Counted from the stretch's first letter, positions 41,651 to 50,870 are shown. The stretch is DNA of 64,000 nt from Massilia sp. 9I (GCF_902506415.1 NZ_LR733275.1:5449515-5513514), one strand, 5' to 3'. Notes: generated by a model from the sequence alone, not told the origin. Made by a program: numbers and translations.

Positions 41651-43336
41651 TCACCCACCTAAAAAATCTTCTTCCCAGAACTCATTGGGCCTACGGTTCG
41701 CGCATCTTGCAGCCGCTTCCTGGTTTCGTAGTTCGACACGCCGGATCTTCCCAGAAATTGTTTTGGGGAGCTCAGTGAACTCGATCCGCCTGATCCGCTT
41801 GTAGGGAGAGAGCCGCGAGCGGGTAAAGGCAAAAATCGACGCCGCAAGCTCCGGCCCCGGCAGGGCTCCCTGGCGCAATGTAACGAAGGCTTTAGGAACC
41901 GACAAACGCAGCGCATCCGGACTCGGCACGATCGCCGCCTCGAGCACGTCGTCATGCTCCACCAATACACTTTCGAGTTCGAACGGGCTGATGCGATAGT
42001 CCGACGACTTGAAGACATCATCGTTCCGCCCGACGTAAAAGTAATATCCGTCCGCGTCACGCCATGCCGTGTCGCCGGTATGATAATGCCCTTGACGCAA
42101 CGCTTGCGCCGTCTTCTCCGGCTCCCCCTGATAGCCGAGCATCAGTCCAACCGGCATAGGTTTGAGGACCAGCGAAATCTCCCCTTCGGCGGCAGGCAGC
42201 TCGTCGGCATCCAGCAGGACGACCTCATAGCCCGGCAGTGGCCGCCCCATCGAACCCGGCTTGATTGGCTGGCCAGGGGTATTGCCGATCTGCGCAGTCG
42301 TTTCGGACTGCCCGAAGCCGTCGCGAATCCGGATTCCCCAAGCACGCTCGACCTGGTCGATCACTTCGGGATTGAGCGGTTCACCGGCCCCGACCAGCTC
42401 GCGCAAGGGTACCTTGAACCGGGTCAGGTCTTCCTGAATCATCATGCGCCACACCGTGGGAGGGGCGCACAGGGAAGTCACTCCCGAGCTGCAGATCACA
42501 TCCAGGACGTCACGCGCGTTGAAGCGCTCGTAGTTGTAGACGAAGACCGTCGCCCCTGCGTTCCACGGAGCGAACAGGCAGCTCCATGCATGCTTTGCCC
42601 AGCCGGGCGAGCTGATGTTCCAGTGCAGGTCGCCCTTTTGCAAGCCAATCCAGTACATCGTCGACAGGTGGCCCACTGGATAGCTCTGGTGACTGTGCAA
42701 CACCAGCTTGGGCTTGGAAGTGGTGCCGGAGGTGAAGTACAGCAGCAGCGGATCGGTTGCCAGTGTCACGCCTTCCGGCAAAAAATCCATTGGTAATGCC
42801 AGCCGGCCGCTATCGAAGGAGTGCCACCCATCCACCTCGCCGCCGACGCTGATCCGGGTGTAGTTACCATGCATTTCCGTGAATTTCGGCGTTTCGCTGG
42901 CCTGGACGATGACATGCCGGATCGCACCCCGGTCGAGGCGATCGGCGAGGTCATCCCCGCACACCAGCATCGTGGTCGGCACGATGACCGCCCCCAGCTT
43001 CACCGCGGCGAGCATCAGCTCCCACAGTTCGACGCGGTTGGGCAGCATCAGGAGGACAGGGTCGCCGCGCTTCACTCCCAGGTCGCGCAGGTAATTGGCC
43101 GCCTGGTTCGAGCTCGCCGAAATCTCGGCGTAGCTCAATACCTGCTCGCTGCGATCGGCCGCCACTACCCGTAACGCCGGCGTATCGTTGCCGCGCGCCT
43201 CGACGTCGAAGTAGTCGAGGGCCCAGTTGAATTTTTCCATGGCCGGCGCGCGGTATTCGCGCATGGCGGTGTCGTAGTCGGTACGATGCCGCTGCAGCAG
43301 GTCGCGTGCGGCGGTGAATGCCCCGTAAGCGCTCAT
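41651..43336 (-). CDS. AMP-forming acyl-CoA synthetase (medium-chain/benzoate type)
   Basis: A 561-residue adenylate-forming enzyme that should join a carboxylic acid to CoA using ATP. The phosphate loop is YFTSGTTSKPK (about residue 200), the adenine motif DGFGQSETT, the hinge GYYFYVGRNDDVFKSSDYRIS, and the catalytic Lys lies in TISGKIRR. Length and motifs match the medium-chain acyl-CoA synthetase group, whose members take short, branched or aromatic acids. As the last gene of the catabolic operon it may activate the acid released by the hydrolase (isobutyrate, if the substrate is p-cumate) or the aromatic acid itself. I chose the ATG at 43336 because GGAGA lies before it. Confidence 0.9.
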   Translation of the reverse strand: MSAYGAFTAARDLLQRHRTDYDTAMREYRAPAMEKFNWALDYFDVEARGNDTPALRVVAADRSEQVLSYAEISASSNQAANYLRDLGVKRGDPVLLMLPNRVELWELMLAAVKLGAVIVPTTMLVCGDDLADRLDRGAIRHVIVQASETPKFTEMHGNYTRISVGGEVDGWHSFDSGRLALPMDFLPEGVTLATDPLLLYFTSGTTSKPKLVLHSHQSYPVGHLSTMYWIGLQKGDLHWNISSPGWAKHAWSCLFAPWNAGATVFVYNYERFNARDVLDVICSSGVTSLCAPPTVWRMMIQEDLTRFKVPLRELVGAGEPLNPEVIDQVERAWGIRIRDGFGQSETTAQIGNTPGQPIKPGSMGRPLPGYEVVLLDADELPAAEGEISLVLKPMPVGLMLGYQGEPEKTAQALRQGHYHTGDTAWRDADGYYFYVGRNDDVFKSSDYRISPFELESVLVEHDDVLEAAIVPSPDALRLSVPKAFVTLRQGALPGPELAASIFAFTRSRLSPYKRIRRIEFTELPKTISGKIRRVELRNQEAAARCANRRPNEFWEEDFLGG

Positions 43337-43355
43337 TGAGGTCTCCATGTCGTCA

Positions 43356-43664
43356 CTATTCCTCGACCATGATGTCGTCGTCGACCAGCTTGATACGGTA
43401 CACCTTTTGCGGCTCGACGGCGGGAAAGGTCAGCGCTTCGCCGGTCTTGATGCAGAAGCGCGCGTTATGCCAGGGGCATTCCACCTGCCCATCCTCGATC
43501 TCGCCTTCCGACAATGATGCCTCGCCGTGCGAACAGGTATCGTTCATGACGAAATAGCCCTGGTCGACATGAAAGACGGCCAGCGCCGGCATTCCATCGA
43601 CCTCCGCGCGGAAGCATCCGCCTTCGGGAACGTCTCCCACCTTGCATACCTTGTGCAGTGCCAT
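43356..43664 (-). CDS. Rieske-type [2Fe-2S] ferredoxin of the ring dioxygenase
   Basis: A 102-residue Rieske ferredoxin. The cluster ligands are C-x-H in DTCSHGEASL and C-x2-H in VECPWHNARF, 17 residues apart, normal for BphF/CmtAd-type ferredoxins. It carries electrons from the adjacent reductase to the dioxygenase alpha subunit encoded 9 kb upstream in the same operon. The ATG at 43664 follows GGAGA. It begins 31 bases after the reductase stop. Confidence 0.92.
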   Translation of the reverse strand: MALHKVCKVGDVPEGGCFRAEVDGMPALAVFHVDQGYFVMNDTCSHGEASLSEGEIEDGQVECPWHNARFCIKTGEALTFPAVEPQKVYRIKLVDDDIMVEE

Positions 43665-43695
43665 AAATGTCTCCAAAAAAACGGAAGCTGTCGCC

Positions 43696-44706
43696 TTAGA
43701 AGAAGCGATCAAAGTGTATTTGTGTTGCAGGGACCTTCGCCTCGATCATCAAGAGCCGTACTGCGGCTTCGATCATCGGCGGTGGCCCAGCCAGGTAATA
43801 TTCGTAGACGTCCAGTGGCTGAGTCAATTTCCTGGGGATGAATTCGTGAACGAAACCCACGTCCCCCGACCAGGCAGCGCCGGCCAGGTCCGGCATCGAC
43901 ACGACCGGATGGAAGTCGACCGGAACGTCTTCGTCCGCCAGCATGGCTGCGACGTCGGGGATATCGCCCGGCCCGCGTCCGCCATACAGGATGATTGGCC
44001 GCGCCGCGGTGCCGGCCAGCGCGGCGCCGCGCACGATCGACAGCAGCGGCGCCAGGCCGGAGCCGCCGCCGATGCAGGCGACCGGACGCTTGCTTTTCTC
44101 GCGCAGGTAAGCGATGCCGTATGGGCCGTCGAGCACGACTTCGTCGCCCGCCTGGACGGCATCGAACAGCGCATTGCTTACGGTTCCGCCCGGTACGCGG
44201 CGGATGCCGAACTGCCAGCGCCCCTCGGGATTTGGCAGGTTCGACAGCGAGTAGGCCCGCAGCTGGCCCTTGCCGGGCACACCGATCAGCGCATACTGCC
44301 CGGGGAGAAAGGCGGCGGGACCATCCGCGGCGAACTCGAACAGCGAGATGTCCCCGGTCAGGGCGGTCTTGCTGGCGAGCGTGGCGCGGCGCTTCCGCGG
44401 CGGCGTCGCCGGCACGTACTCCGCACCCGTGCGTATCTTGATCGTGCAGTTGCCACGCGGGATGCATTGGCAGGCCAGCCGTTTGCCGCGCTCGCGCTCT
44501 TTCTGGCGCAGGCCGGTGGCTTCTGGAAACAGATCCTCGACCTCACCCTCGACCAGGTCGAACTTGCAGGAGCCGCAGGCGCCGACATTGCACTCATAGG
44601 CAATGCCGAGCCCCTGGCGCAGCCCGGCGCGCAGCAGGGTATCCTCGCCGTCGCAATCAAAAACATCGTCGCTTCCGGCCAGGCGGATTTGAAATTGCTG
44701 TTTCAC
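43696..44706 (-). CDS. Ferredoxin-NAD(P)H reductase component
   Basis: A 336-residue iron-sulfur flavoprotein. An N-terminal plant-type [2Fe-2S] domain has CNVGACGSC and a further Cys at LACQC. An FAD domain follows (RAYSLSNLP) and then an NAD domain (GGGSGLAPLLSIV, YLAGPPPMIEAA). This is the layout of BenC/XylZ and phenol-hydroxylase P5 reductases. It differs from the purely flavin CmtAa-type reductase known for p-cumate dioxygenase, so a plant-type cluster has been paired with a separate Rieske ferredoxin. It should pass electrons from NADH to the ferredoxin encoded next. Confidence 0.92.
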   Translation of the reverse strand: MKQQFQIRLAGSDDVFDCDGEDTLLRAGLRQGLGIAYECNVGACGSCKFDLVEGEVEDLFPEATGLRQKERERGKRLACQCIPRGNCTIKIRTGAEYVPATPPRKRRATLASKTALTGDISLFEFAADGPAAFLPGQYALIGVPGKGQLRAYSLSNLPNPEGRWQFGIRRVPGGTVSNALFDAVQAGDEVVLDGPYGIAYLREKSKRPVACIGGGSGLAPLLSIVRGAALAGTAARPIILYGGRGPGDIPDVAAMLADEDVPVDFHPVVSMPDLAGAAWSGDVGFVHEFIPRKLTQPLDVYEYYLAGPPPMIEAAVRLLMIEAKVPATQIHFDRFF

Positions 44707-44719
44707 GATAATGCTCCAG

Positions 44720-45745
44720 TCAAAACTGCCGATCGGTCACGCGCGGGCCAAGCCAGCGCATGGCGTTTTCATGGGTCAGCAGGGCCGTCGTCTCGGCGTC
44801 GAGGCCGAGTTCAGCGATGCGGCCGGCCGGATCCATGTCGCGGATGACGAACGGATAGTCCGATCCGATCATGGTCTGGGTCGGCCCAAACAGGGCAAGC
44901 TGGTTTTCCAGCAGCCTGCGGTCATATACCAGGCTGTCGTAGTAGAACGACCTGGCGCTTTCCATCGGCGGCCCCATCGTGTCGCGCAAGGCGGGGAAGA
45001 TGGACCACGCATGCTGGAGGCGCGCCGCCAGCGCGGCGAAGCTTCCGCCGCCATGGCTGAGCGCAATGCGCAGGCGCGGATGTCGCGCGAGCGTACCCCC
45101 GGTGATCAACGAGGCCGCGGCCAGCCCTGTCTCGCAGGGAAATGCCAGGACCTGTTCGAGCGCTGGCGGGCCGACAAGGCGGTCCATGCCGCACGGCCGC
45201 AAGGGATGGACGAAGATCGCCGCATCCCAGGCCTCGGCGGCGGCGAAGAACGGTTCGAGCTGCGGTGCGCCGATCGGCACGCCGTTGACGTTGGTGCCGA
45301 TCTCCACGCCGGCCAGGCCAAGCGTGTGCAGCGCATGATCCAGCTCCGCGATCGCCAGCCCGACGTCCTGCAGCGGCACCGCGCCCAGGCCGAAGAAACG
45401 CTCCGGCTGCTGCGCCACCATGCGCGCGATGTCCTGGTTCAGGTGGCGCGCCAGCGCCGCGCCATCGCGCGGCGCCAGCCAGTAGGACAGCAGCTCGGGC
45501 ATGGGCGAGAGCACCTGGCGCCCGATACCGAGGCTGTCCATGTCGATGCTGCGCGAAGGCGCGTCCCATGACTGCTGCGGCACCGTACGGAACACGCTGC
45601 CGGCGATCATGACGCTGCGGTGGCAGGCGTGTGCCGGCGCCATCGACGGCCAGGGCGCCGCCGCATCCACGCCCGGGTAGGCGGGAAAATTCTCGGGCAC
45701 GACGTGGGTATGGACGTCGATCGCGCGGCAGTGGCTGTGCGGCAT
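44720..45745 (-). CDS. ACMSD-family amidohydrolase, likely ring-fission-product decarboxylase
   Basis: A 341-residue TIM-barrel metalloenzyme of the amidohydrolase_2 family. Zinc ligands and catalytic residues of ACMSD are all in place: H12 and H14 (DVHTH), H180 (FVHP), H231 (SHGGGS) and D296 (GSDYP). ACMSD removes the 3-carboxylate of 2-amino-3-carboxymuconate semialdehyde. The p-cumate ring-fission product has a 2-hydroxy-3-carboxy group in the same position, so this enzyme could do the CmtD step; I recall CmtD as an unrelated class II aldolase-like protein. It lies between the aldolase and reductase genes with short gaps. Confidence 0.85.
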   Translation of the reverse strand: MPHSHCRAIDVHTHVVPENFPAYPGVDAAAPWPSMAPAHACHRSVMIAGSVFRTVPQQSWDAPSRSIDMDSLGIGRQVLSPMPELLSYWLAPRDGAALARHLNQDIARMVAQQPERFFGLGAVPLQDVGLAIAELDHALHTLGLAGVEIGTNVNGVPIGAPQLEPFFAAAEAWDAAIFVHPLRPCGMDRLVGPPALEQVLAFPCETGLAAASLITGGTLARHPRLRIALSHGGGSFAALAARLQHAWSIFPALRDTMGPPMESARSFYYDSLVYDRRLLENQLALFGPTQTMIGSDYPFVIRDMDPAGRIAELGLDAETTALLTHENAMRWLGPRVTDRQF

Positions 45746-45757
45746 GCGGGCGCCTTC

Positions 45758-46786
45758 CTAGACGGCCAGGCCGCGTTCGCGCGCCATGGTCAGGGCGGTG
45801 TCTTCGATCATGTCTTCCTGCCCGCCCACCATCCCGCGCCGTCCCAGTTCGATCAGGAGCTCGCGCGCCGGTACCTTGTACTTTGCCTCCGCCCGTTTGG
45901 CGAACAGCAGGAAGGAGGAGTACACACCGGCATAGCCGAGCGTGAGCGAGTCACGGTCGATCCGGATCGCGTGGTCCATCATCGGCACCACCAGGTCGTC
46001 GGCCACGTCCTGGATCTTGAACAGGTCGACTCCGGTCTCGATCCCCATGCGCGCGCAAACTGCGACGAACACTTCCATCGGCGTATTCCCTGCACCGGCG
46101 CCGAGCCCGGCGGCGGCGGCATCGATGCGGTTCGCGCCGTACTCGACCGCGACGACCGAATTGGCGACGCCCATGGCGAGGTTGTGGTGGCCGTGGAAGC
46201 CGAGTTCGGTTTCCGGCTTCAGCCGATCGCGCAGCAGGCCAATGCGCGCCTTCACGTCCTCGGGCAGCATGTAGCCGGCCGAATCGGTGCAGTAGATGCA
46301 GTTCGCGCCGTAGCTTTCCATCAGCCGGGCCTGTTCGAGGACTTTCTCGGGGCTGGCCATGTGCGCCATCATTAGGAAGCCGACCGTGTCCATGCCGAGC
46401 TTGCGGGCGCGGCTGATATGCTGCTCGGCGACATCCGCTTCGGTGCTGTGGGTCGCCACGCGGATGGTGTTGACGCCCAGTTCGCGCGCCATGTGCAGAT
46501 GGTCGACTGTGCCGATGCCCGGCAGGAGCAGCGCCGATACCTTGGCCTGCTTCATCAGCGGGATCACGGCGCCGAGGTATTCCTCGTCCGAATGTGCGGG
46601 AAAGCCGTAATTGACCGACGATCCGCCCAGTCCATCCCCATGGGTGACCTCGATCAGCGGCACCCCGGCCGCGTCCAGGCCCTGGGCGATGCTGGTCATC
46701 TGGTCGAGCGTCATCAGGTGGCGTTTCGGATGCATGCCGTCGCGCAGGGTCATGTCATGCAAGGTGATGGTCTTGCTCGTGCTCAT
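45758..46786 (-). CDS. dmpG: 4-Hydroxy-2-oxovalerate aldolase
   Basis: A 342-residue HMGL-like class II pyruvate aldolase that splits 4-hydroxy-2-oxovalerate to pyruvate and acetaldehyde. LHDMTLRDGMHPKRH at the start gives the metal and proton-transfer residues; GFHGHHNLAMG is the second metal motif. A DmpG-type communication domain follows (about 270-342). It overlaps the upstream acetaldehyde dehydrogenase by 4 bases, and the two form a channelling complex in all known pathways. Confidence 0.95.
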   Translation of the reverse strand: MSTSKTITLHDMTLRDGMHPKRHLMTLDQMTSIAQGLDAAGVPLIEVTHGDGLGGSSVNYGFPAHSDEEYLGAVIPLMKQAKVSALLLPGIGTVDHLHMARELGVNTIRVATHSTEADVAEQHISRARKLGMDTVGFLMMAHMASPEKVLEQARLMESYGANCIYCTDSAGYMLPEDVKARIGLLRDRLKPETELGFHGHHNLAMGVANSVVAVEYGANRIDAAAAGLGAGAGNTPMEVFVAVCARMGIETGVDLFKIQDVADDLVVPMMDHAIRIDRDSLTLGYAGVYSSFLLFAKRAEAKYKVPARELLIELGRRGMVGGQEDMIEDTALTMARERGLAV

Positions 46787-47709
46787 GCGGGCTCCTTTGC
46801 GCGCGCTGCCGCTTGCAGCTTCAACTCGCCACTGATCATCTTTTCGGCAAACATCTCGGCGGTGCGTGCGCCCGCCGCGGTCATGATGTCGAGGTTGCCG
46901 GCGTACTTCGGCAAGTAGTCGCCGAGGCCCTCGACTTCCATGAAGATCGAAACACGCTTGCCGTCGAATACCGGCCCGTTGACCAGCTTGTAGCCCGGCA
47001 CGTATTTCTGGACTTCCCTGATCATGGCGTGCACCGACGCGGTGATCGCATCGCGGTCAGGCTCATCGTCGGTCAGGCAGTGGACGGTGTCACGCATGAT
47101 CAGTGCCGGCTCTGCCGGGTTGATGATGATGATTGCCTTGCCCTTGCGCGCGCCCCCTACCCGCTCGACTGCGCCTGCGGTGGTGCGGGTGAACTCATCG
47201 ATGTTCTTGCGCGTGCCAGGTCCCGCCGAGCGCGACGACACGGTGGCCACGATTTCGCCGTAGGCAACCGGCTGCACGCGCGATACCGCCGCTACCAGCG
47301 GAATCGTCGCCTGTCCGCCGCAAGTCACCATGTTCACGTTCATCACGCCCTTGCCGAGGTTTTCCAGCAAGTTGACCGGCGGGACGCAGTACGGACCGAT
47401 CGCGGCCGGGGTCAGGTCGATCATCAAGACGCCGAGTTCGTTGAGCTTGCGTGAGTTCTCGGCATGGACGTAGGCGCTGGTCGCGTCGAAGGCAATCTGG
47501 ATGTTGTCGGCCAGGACGTGGGGAAGCAGTCCATCGACGCCGTCGGCGGTGGTCTTGATGCCCATCTCGGCTGCGCGGCGCAGCCCTTCGGACTGCGGAT
47601 CGATCCCTACCATCCACACCGGCTCGAGATAGGGACTGCGCTGGAGCTTGTACAGCAGGTCGGTACCGATGTTGCCAGGTCCGATCAATGCACATCTGAT
47701 CTTTTGCAT
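46783..47709 (-). CDS. Acetaldehyde dehydrogenase (acylating)
   Basis: A 308-residue CoA-dependent dehydrogenase (DmpF/MhpF/BphJ type). It turns acetaldehyde delivered by the aldolase into acetyl-CoA using NAD and CoA. The NAD motif is GPGNIGTDL near the start, and the catalytic Cys lies in VTCGGQATIP. The length is normal. It begins 15 bases after the hydratase stop and overlaps the aldolase start. Confidence 0.95.
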   Translation of the reverse strand: MQKIRCALIGPGNIGTDLLYKLQRSPYLEPVWMVGIDPQSEGLRRAAEMGIKTTADGVDGLLPHVLADNIQIAFDATSAYVHAENSRKLNELGVLMIDLTPAAIGPYCVPPVNLLENLGKGVMNVNMVTCGGQATIPLVAAVSRVQPVAYGEIVATVSSRSAGPGTRKNIDEFTRTTAGAVERVGGARKGKAIIIINPAEPALIMRDTVHCLTDDEPDRDAITASVHAMIREVQKYVPGYKLVNGPVFDGKRVSIFMEVEGLGDYLPKYAGNLDIMTAAGARTAEMFAEKMISGELKLQAAARAKEPA

Positions 47710-47724
47710 GGGAGTTTCCTTGGT

Positions 47725-48513
47725 TTAGTAGAAGCGGACGGCGCACCCGCCGATGCCGCCGATCGCCACCCGCAGGTTGTCGCCGGCCTTGACCGGCACC
47801 ATCGCGCCGAGCGCACCGGACAGGATCACTTCACCGGCTTTCAGGCCGATCCCGAGCCGGCCCAGGGTATTGGCCAGCCACACGATGGCGTTGACGGGCG
47901 AGCCCATGGTGGCGGCACCGGCGCCGGTGACGACCACCTCGCCGTTCTTTTCGAGGACCATGCCGCAGGTCCGCAGGTCGAGCGCGCGCGGGTCGACCAT
48001 GCGGTCGCCCAGCACGAACACGCCGCAGGAGGCATTGTCGGCGACGGTGTCGGCGATCTTGATCTTCCAGTCGGTAATGCGCGAATCGACGATCTCGAAG
48101 CAGGCCATCACCCCTTCGGTGGCGGCCAGCACGTCGGCCGCGCTCACGCCCGGACCCATCAGGTCCTTTTTCAGCACGAAGGCGATCTCTCCCTCAGCCT
48201 TGGGGGCGATCAGGCTGGCCGCCTCGATGGCCGCACCGTCGCCGTGGATCATCCCGTCGAGCATGTAGCCGAAGTCCGGTTGATCGACGCCGAGCATGTT
48301 CATGACGGCCACACTCGTGACGCCGATCTTCTTGCCGACGATGCGTTCGCCCAAGTCGGTACGGCGCTGGACCATGCGCTGCTGGATGCGGTACGCATCG
48401 GCGATGCTGATCTCGGACTCGCGGCTGCTCAGGGGTCCGACGCTGCGCCGTGCAAGCAAGGCTTCGTACAGCTCGTCGCCATATTGGCGAATTTTTTCTT
48501 CTGTCATCGTCAT
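47725..48513 (-). CDS. dmpE: 2-Oxopent-4-enoate (2-hydroxypenta-2,4-dienoate) hydratase
   Basis: A 262-residue enzyme of the fumarylacetoacetate hydrolase-like MhpD/DmpE family. It adds water to 2-hydroxypenta-2,4-dienoate. Metal-binding acidic residues are in KAEGEIAFVL and FEIVDSRI; KIGVTS and TGAGAATMGSP are family segments. GGAAAAA lies before the ATG. It follows the ring-fission hydrolase gene by 19 bases and feeds the aldolase. Confidence 0.94.
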   Translation of the reverse strand: MTMTEEKIRQYGDELYEALLARRSVGPLSSRESEISIADAYRIQQRMVQRRTDLGERIVGKKIGVTSVAVMNMLGVDQPDFGYMLDGMIHGDGAAIEAASLIAPKAEGEIAFVLKKDLMGPGVSAADVLAATEGVMACFEIVDSRITDWKIKIADTVADNASCGVFVLGDRMVDPRALDLRTCGMVLEKNGEVVVTGAGAATMGSPVNAIVWLANTLGRLGIGLKAGEVILSGALGAMVPVKAGDNLRVAIGGIGGCAVRFY

Positions 48514-48532
48514 GGGATTTTTCCTTTTCTAC

Positions 48533-49390
48533 TCAGGCGGCGCGGAAGAAGCGGGCGGCGACCGTGTTGAACTCCTCCGGCGCCTCGTACTGCGGCCAGT
48601 GCGCCGAATCGCCTTTCATCACATACAACTCGCTGCCGGGAATGCGCGCCTGCGACGCACGTGCGGTTTCGAGATCGTGGATCGGGTTGTCGAGGGTCCA
48701 CAGGAACATGGTCGGACAGGCGATCTGTTCGAGGGGAATCAGGTAGTCGTCATGGCGGCCGATGATGGCGTTGATGATCGGCGCGACCACGCGCGTCTCA
48801 GGGCGCAGGTAGATGCCCAGGCGCAAATTGAGCAGTTCATCGTCAACCAGGTGGCGGTTGTTTTCATGCATCAGCCAATGCAGGCGGGCACGCACCGATT
48901 CCGGCGTCGGTACGTTGTTGACGTTGCGCGCGTTCAGGGCCATCAGGTTCTGCAAGTCGGCCCTGCCCTTTTCGGACACCACCGGCAGCCCGGCGGCGGT
49001 GTTGAGCATCAGCTTGCCGACCCGGTGCGGATACTTGGCTGCGAACAGTCCCGACACCCATCCGCCCAGCGATTCGCCCGACAGATGGGCGCGCTCGAGA
49101 TCCAGCGCGTCCATCAGCTCGGCCAGTTGCTCGACCAGCAGAAGCGGCGAATACTCGAGCACCGGCTTGTCGGACAGGCCATGGCCGACATAGTCGAAGG
49201 CGATGACGTGGAACTCCGCGGACAAGGGAATCAGGTTCTTGGCATAGGCTTCCAGATGCCCATTGATACCGTGTTGAAACAGGATGGCCGGCGCGTTCCT
49301 GTCGCCCGCCTCGGCAATCCGGATCCGTCCGAACGAGCGGGTTTGCACATAGCGGATTTCCGTCCCCAGCATATCGTTCCATAAGCTCAT
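48533..49390 (-). CDS. alpha/beta hydrolase, meta-cleavage-product hydrolase
   Basis: A 285-residue alpha/beta hydrolase. The nucleophile Ser is in SGESLGGW (GxSxGG), the oxyanion segment is FQHGINGH, the acid is Asp in TLDNPIHD, and the base is His in GDSAHWPQ. It fits C-C bond hydrolases (CmtE, BphD, TodF) that split the vinylogous 1,5-diketone from ring fission. If p-cumate is the substrate the products would be isobutyrate and 2-hydroxypentadienoate. I chose the ATG at 49390 with a GGAAAAAGAGA site; an open frame extends upstream but is not conserved. Confidence 0.9.
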   Translation of the reverse strand: MSLWNDMLGTEIRYVQTRSFGRIRIAEAGDRNAPAILFQHGINGHLEAYAKNLIPLSAEFHVIAFDYVGHGLSDKPVLEYSPLLLVEQLAELMDALDLERAHLSGESLGGWVSGLFAAKYPHRVGKLMLNTAAGLPVVSEKGRADLQNLMALNARNVNNVPTPESVRARLHWLMHENNRHLVDDELLNLRLGIYLRPETRVVAPIINAIIGRHDDYLIPLEQIACPTMFLWTLDNPIHDLETARASQARIPGSELYVMKGDSAHWPQYEAPEEFNTVAARFFRAA

Positions 49391-49452
49391 GTCTCTTTTT
49401 CCTTTTGATGATTGGTGTTGGCCAGCCCGCAGCAGATGCCGGCCCGGGTTCA

Positions 49453-50094
49453 CTACGCCACTGCCCGCTTGCTGTCGTACAGCCTGCGTGCGGCGTCGTA
49501 GGCAAGCGTTTTGACCCGTTCGAAACGCTCGGGGTCGCGGTCCCACAGCAGCCGTACCGACAGGCCGCGGATCGCGCTGAACGCCAGCCACAGCACGTCG
49601 TCGGCGTCGGCCCGCGACAGGCCGTGGCTTTCGAGTACCTGCGTCCACATTCCTTCCACCGCGAACCGGTTCAGGCGCGCGCTGTCCTGCACCGCCTCAC
49701 GCAATTCCGGATCGCGTCCGGCGGCGGCCAGCATGTCCAGCCCGAGCGTGAAATCCTGCCCCAGGAAGAAGGCAGAGGCATCCTCGATCAGGGCGGCGAT
49801 GACATCGTCGCCGCGCGCCACAGCCGACGCACGCGCCAGGCTGGCATGGCTGGCCTGCTGGAAAATGCGCGCGAAGATTGCCTGCACCAGTTCCACTTTC
49901 GACGGGAAGTGATGGGTCTGCGCACCGCGCGAGACGCCTGCTGCCGCCGTCACGTCCGCCACCCGCAGTCCTGCATACCCGTGCTTGCGCATGACTTCCG
50001 TGGCCGCTGCCAGGATGCGTTCCTGGGTGTCGGTGCTGCGTTCGGTCTGGGTCCGGCGCGCCGGCCGGACGGCGTCTGCGGGCGGCTTGCTCAC
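49453..50094 (-). CDS. TetR-family regulator A, CymR-like
   Basis: A 213-residue TetR repressor. The helix-turn-helix segment (VADVTAAAGVSRGAQTHHFPSK) and the ligand-binding half (DPELREAVQD, NRFAVEGMW, ERFERVK) match the pattern I remember for CymR, the p-cumate-responsive repressor of P. putida. It lies inside the catabolic operon, between the dehydrogenase and hydrolase genes, so it would be autoregulated. It is a paralogue of the TetR gene at 53857. The two operators at 53667 and 54648 are its likely targets. Confidence 0.85.
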   Translation of the reverse strand: MSKPPADAVRPARRTQTERSTDTQERILAAATEVMRKHGYAGLRVADVTAAAGVSRGAQTHHFPSKVELVQAIFARIFQQASHASLARASAVARGDDVIAALIEDASAFFLGQDFTLGLDMLAAAGRDPELREAVQDSARLNRFAVEGMWTQVLESHGLSRADADDVLWLAFSAIRGLSVRLLWDRDPERFERVKTLAYDAARRLYDSKRAVA

Positions 50095-50870
50095 AGCATG
50101 GTGCTCCCGCCGTTGACGCTGATGACTTGCCCGGTCACGTAGGACGCCTCCCTGCCTGCCAGAAAGACCGTCATCGCCGCCACCTCGTCGACTTCAGCCG
50201 GGCGTCCCATCGGGATCACCTCGACCACCTGGGCGGCGAAGGCCGGGGCGGCTTCACGCGCACGGTCCAGCGCCGCTGTGTTAACCGCGCACGGCGCGAC
50301 CGTGTTGACCGTGATACCGGCGCCGGCGAACTCGCGCGCCAGGCCCGTGGTCAGACCGTGCACACCGCCCTTGGCGGCGTTGTAGGCGGCGTGTTGCCAC
50401 AGGCCGTTGCGCACGGAATCGGCACCGATGTTGATGATGCGGCCGTAGCCGGCATGGAGCATGTCGGGCAGGAAGGCGCGGCAGCACCAGAGCGTGGTCC
50501 ACAGGTTGCGGTCGAGCGTGGCGCGCAGCGTTTCCGGCGTATGCTCGAGGAAAGGACGAATGACGCCGCCACCGGCGTTGTTGATCAGGATGCCGGCGGC
50601 ACCGAACTCGGCCCGCACGCGGGCAAGCAGCGCTTCGACCACGTCCTCGCGCGACAGGTCGCCAGAGAACGTGCGTACCTGGCCGCCATGCGCCGCGCGT
50701 ACCTCGGTGGCTGCCCCTTCCAGCGTGTCGCCGAGCAGGTCGGCCATGACGACCTGCGCGCCCTGGGCCGCCAGCTGCAGCGAAATCGCCAGACCGATGC
50801 CATGGGCGGCGCCGGTCACGACCGCCACCTGGCCCGCCAGGCGCTCTGTTGACGGGATCCGCTCAGTCAT
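50091..50870 (-). CDS. cis-Dihydrodiol dehydrogenase (SDR), CmtB-like
   Basis: A 259-residue short-chain dehydrogenase. Cofactor motif TGAAHGIG, NNAG, and the catalytic S/Y/K in INIGADS and AAYNAAKGG are intact. It should oxidise the cis-dihydrodiol carboxylate made by the dioxygenase to the catechol, using NAD. The length equals known CmtB-type enzymes. I chose the ATG at 50870 (GAGGGCGG before it), which overlaps the extradiol gene by 8 bases; its own stop overlaps the TetR start. Confidence 0.88.
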   Translation of the reverse strand: MTERIPSTERLAGQVAVVTGAAHGIGLAISLQLAAQGAQVVMADLLGDTLEGAATEVRAAHGGQVRTFSGDLSREDVVEALLARVRAEFGAAGILINNAGGGVIRPFLEHTPETLRATLDRNLWTTLWCCRAFLPDMLHAGYGRIINIGADSVRNGLWQHAAYNAAKGGVHGLTTGLAREFAGAGITVNTVAPCAVNTAALDRAREAAPAFAAQVVEVIPMGRPAEVDEVAAMTVFLAGREASYVTGQVISVNGGSTML

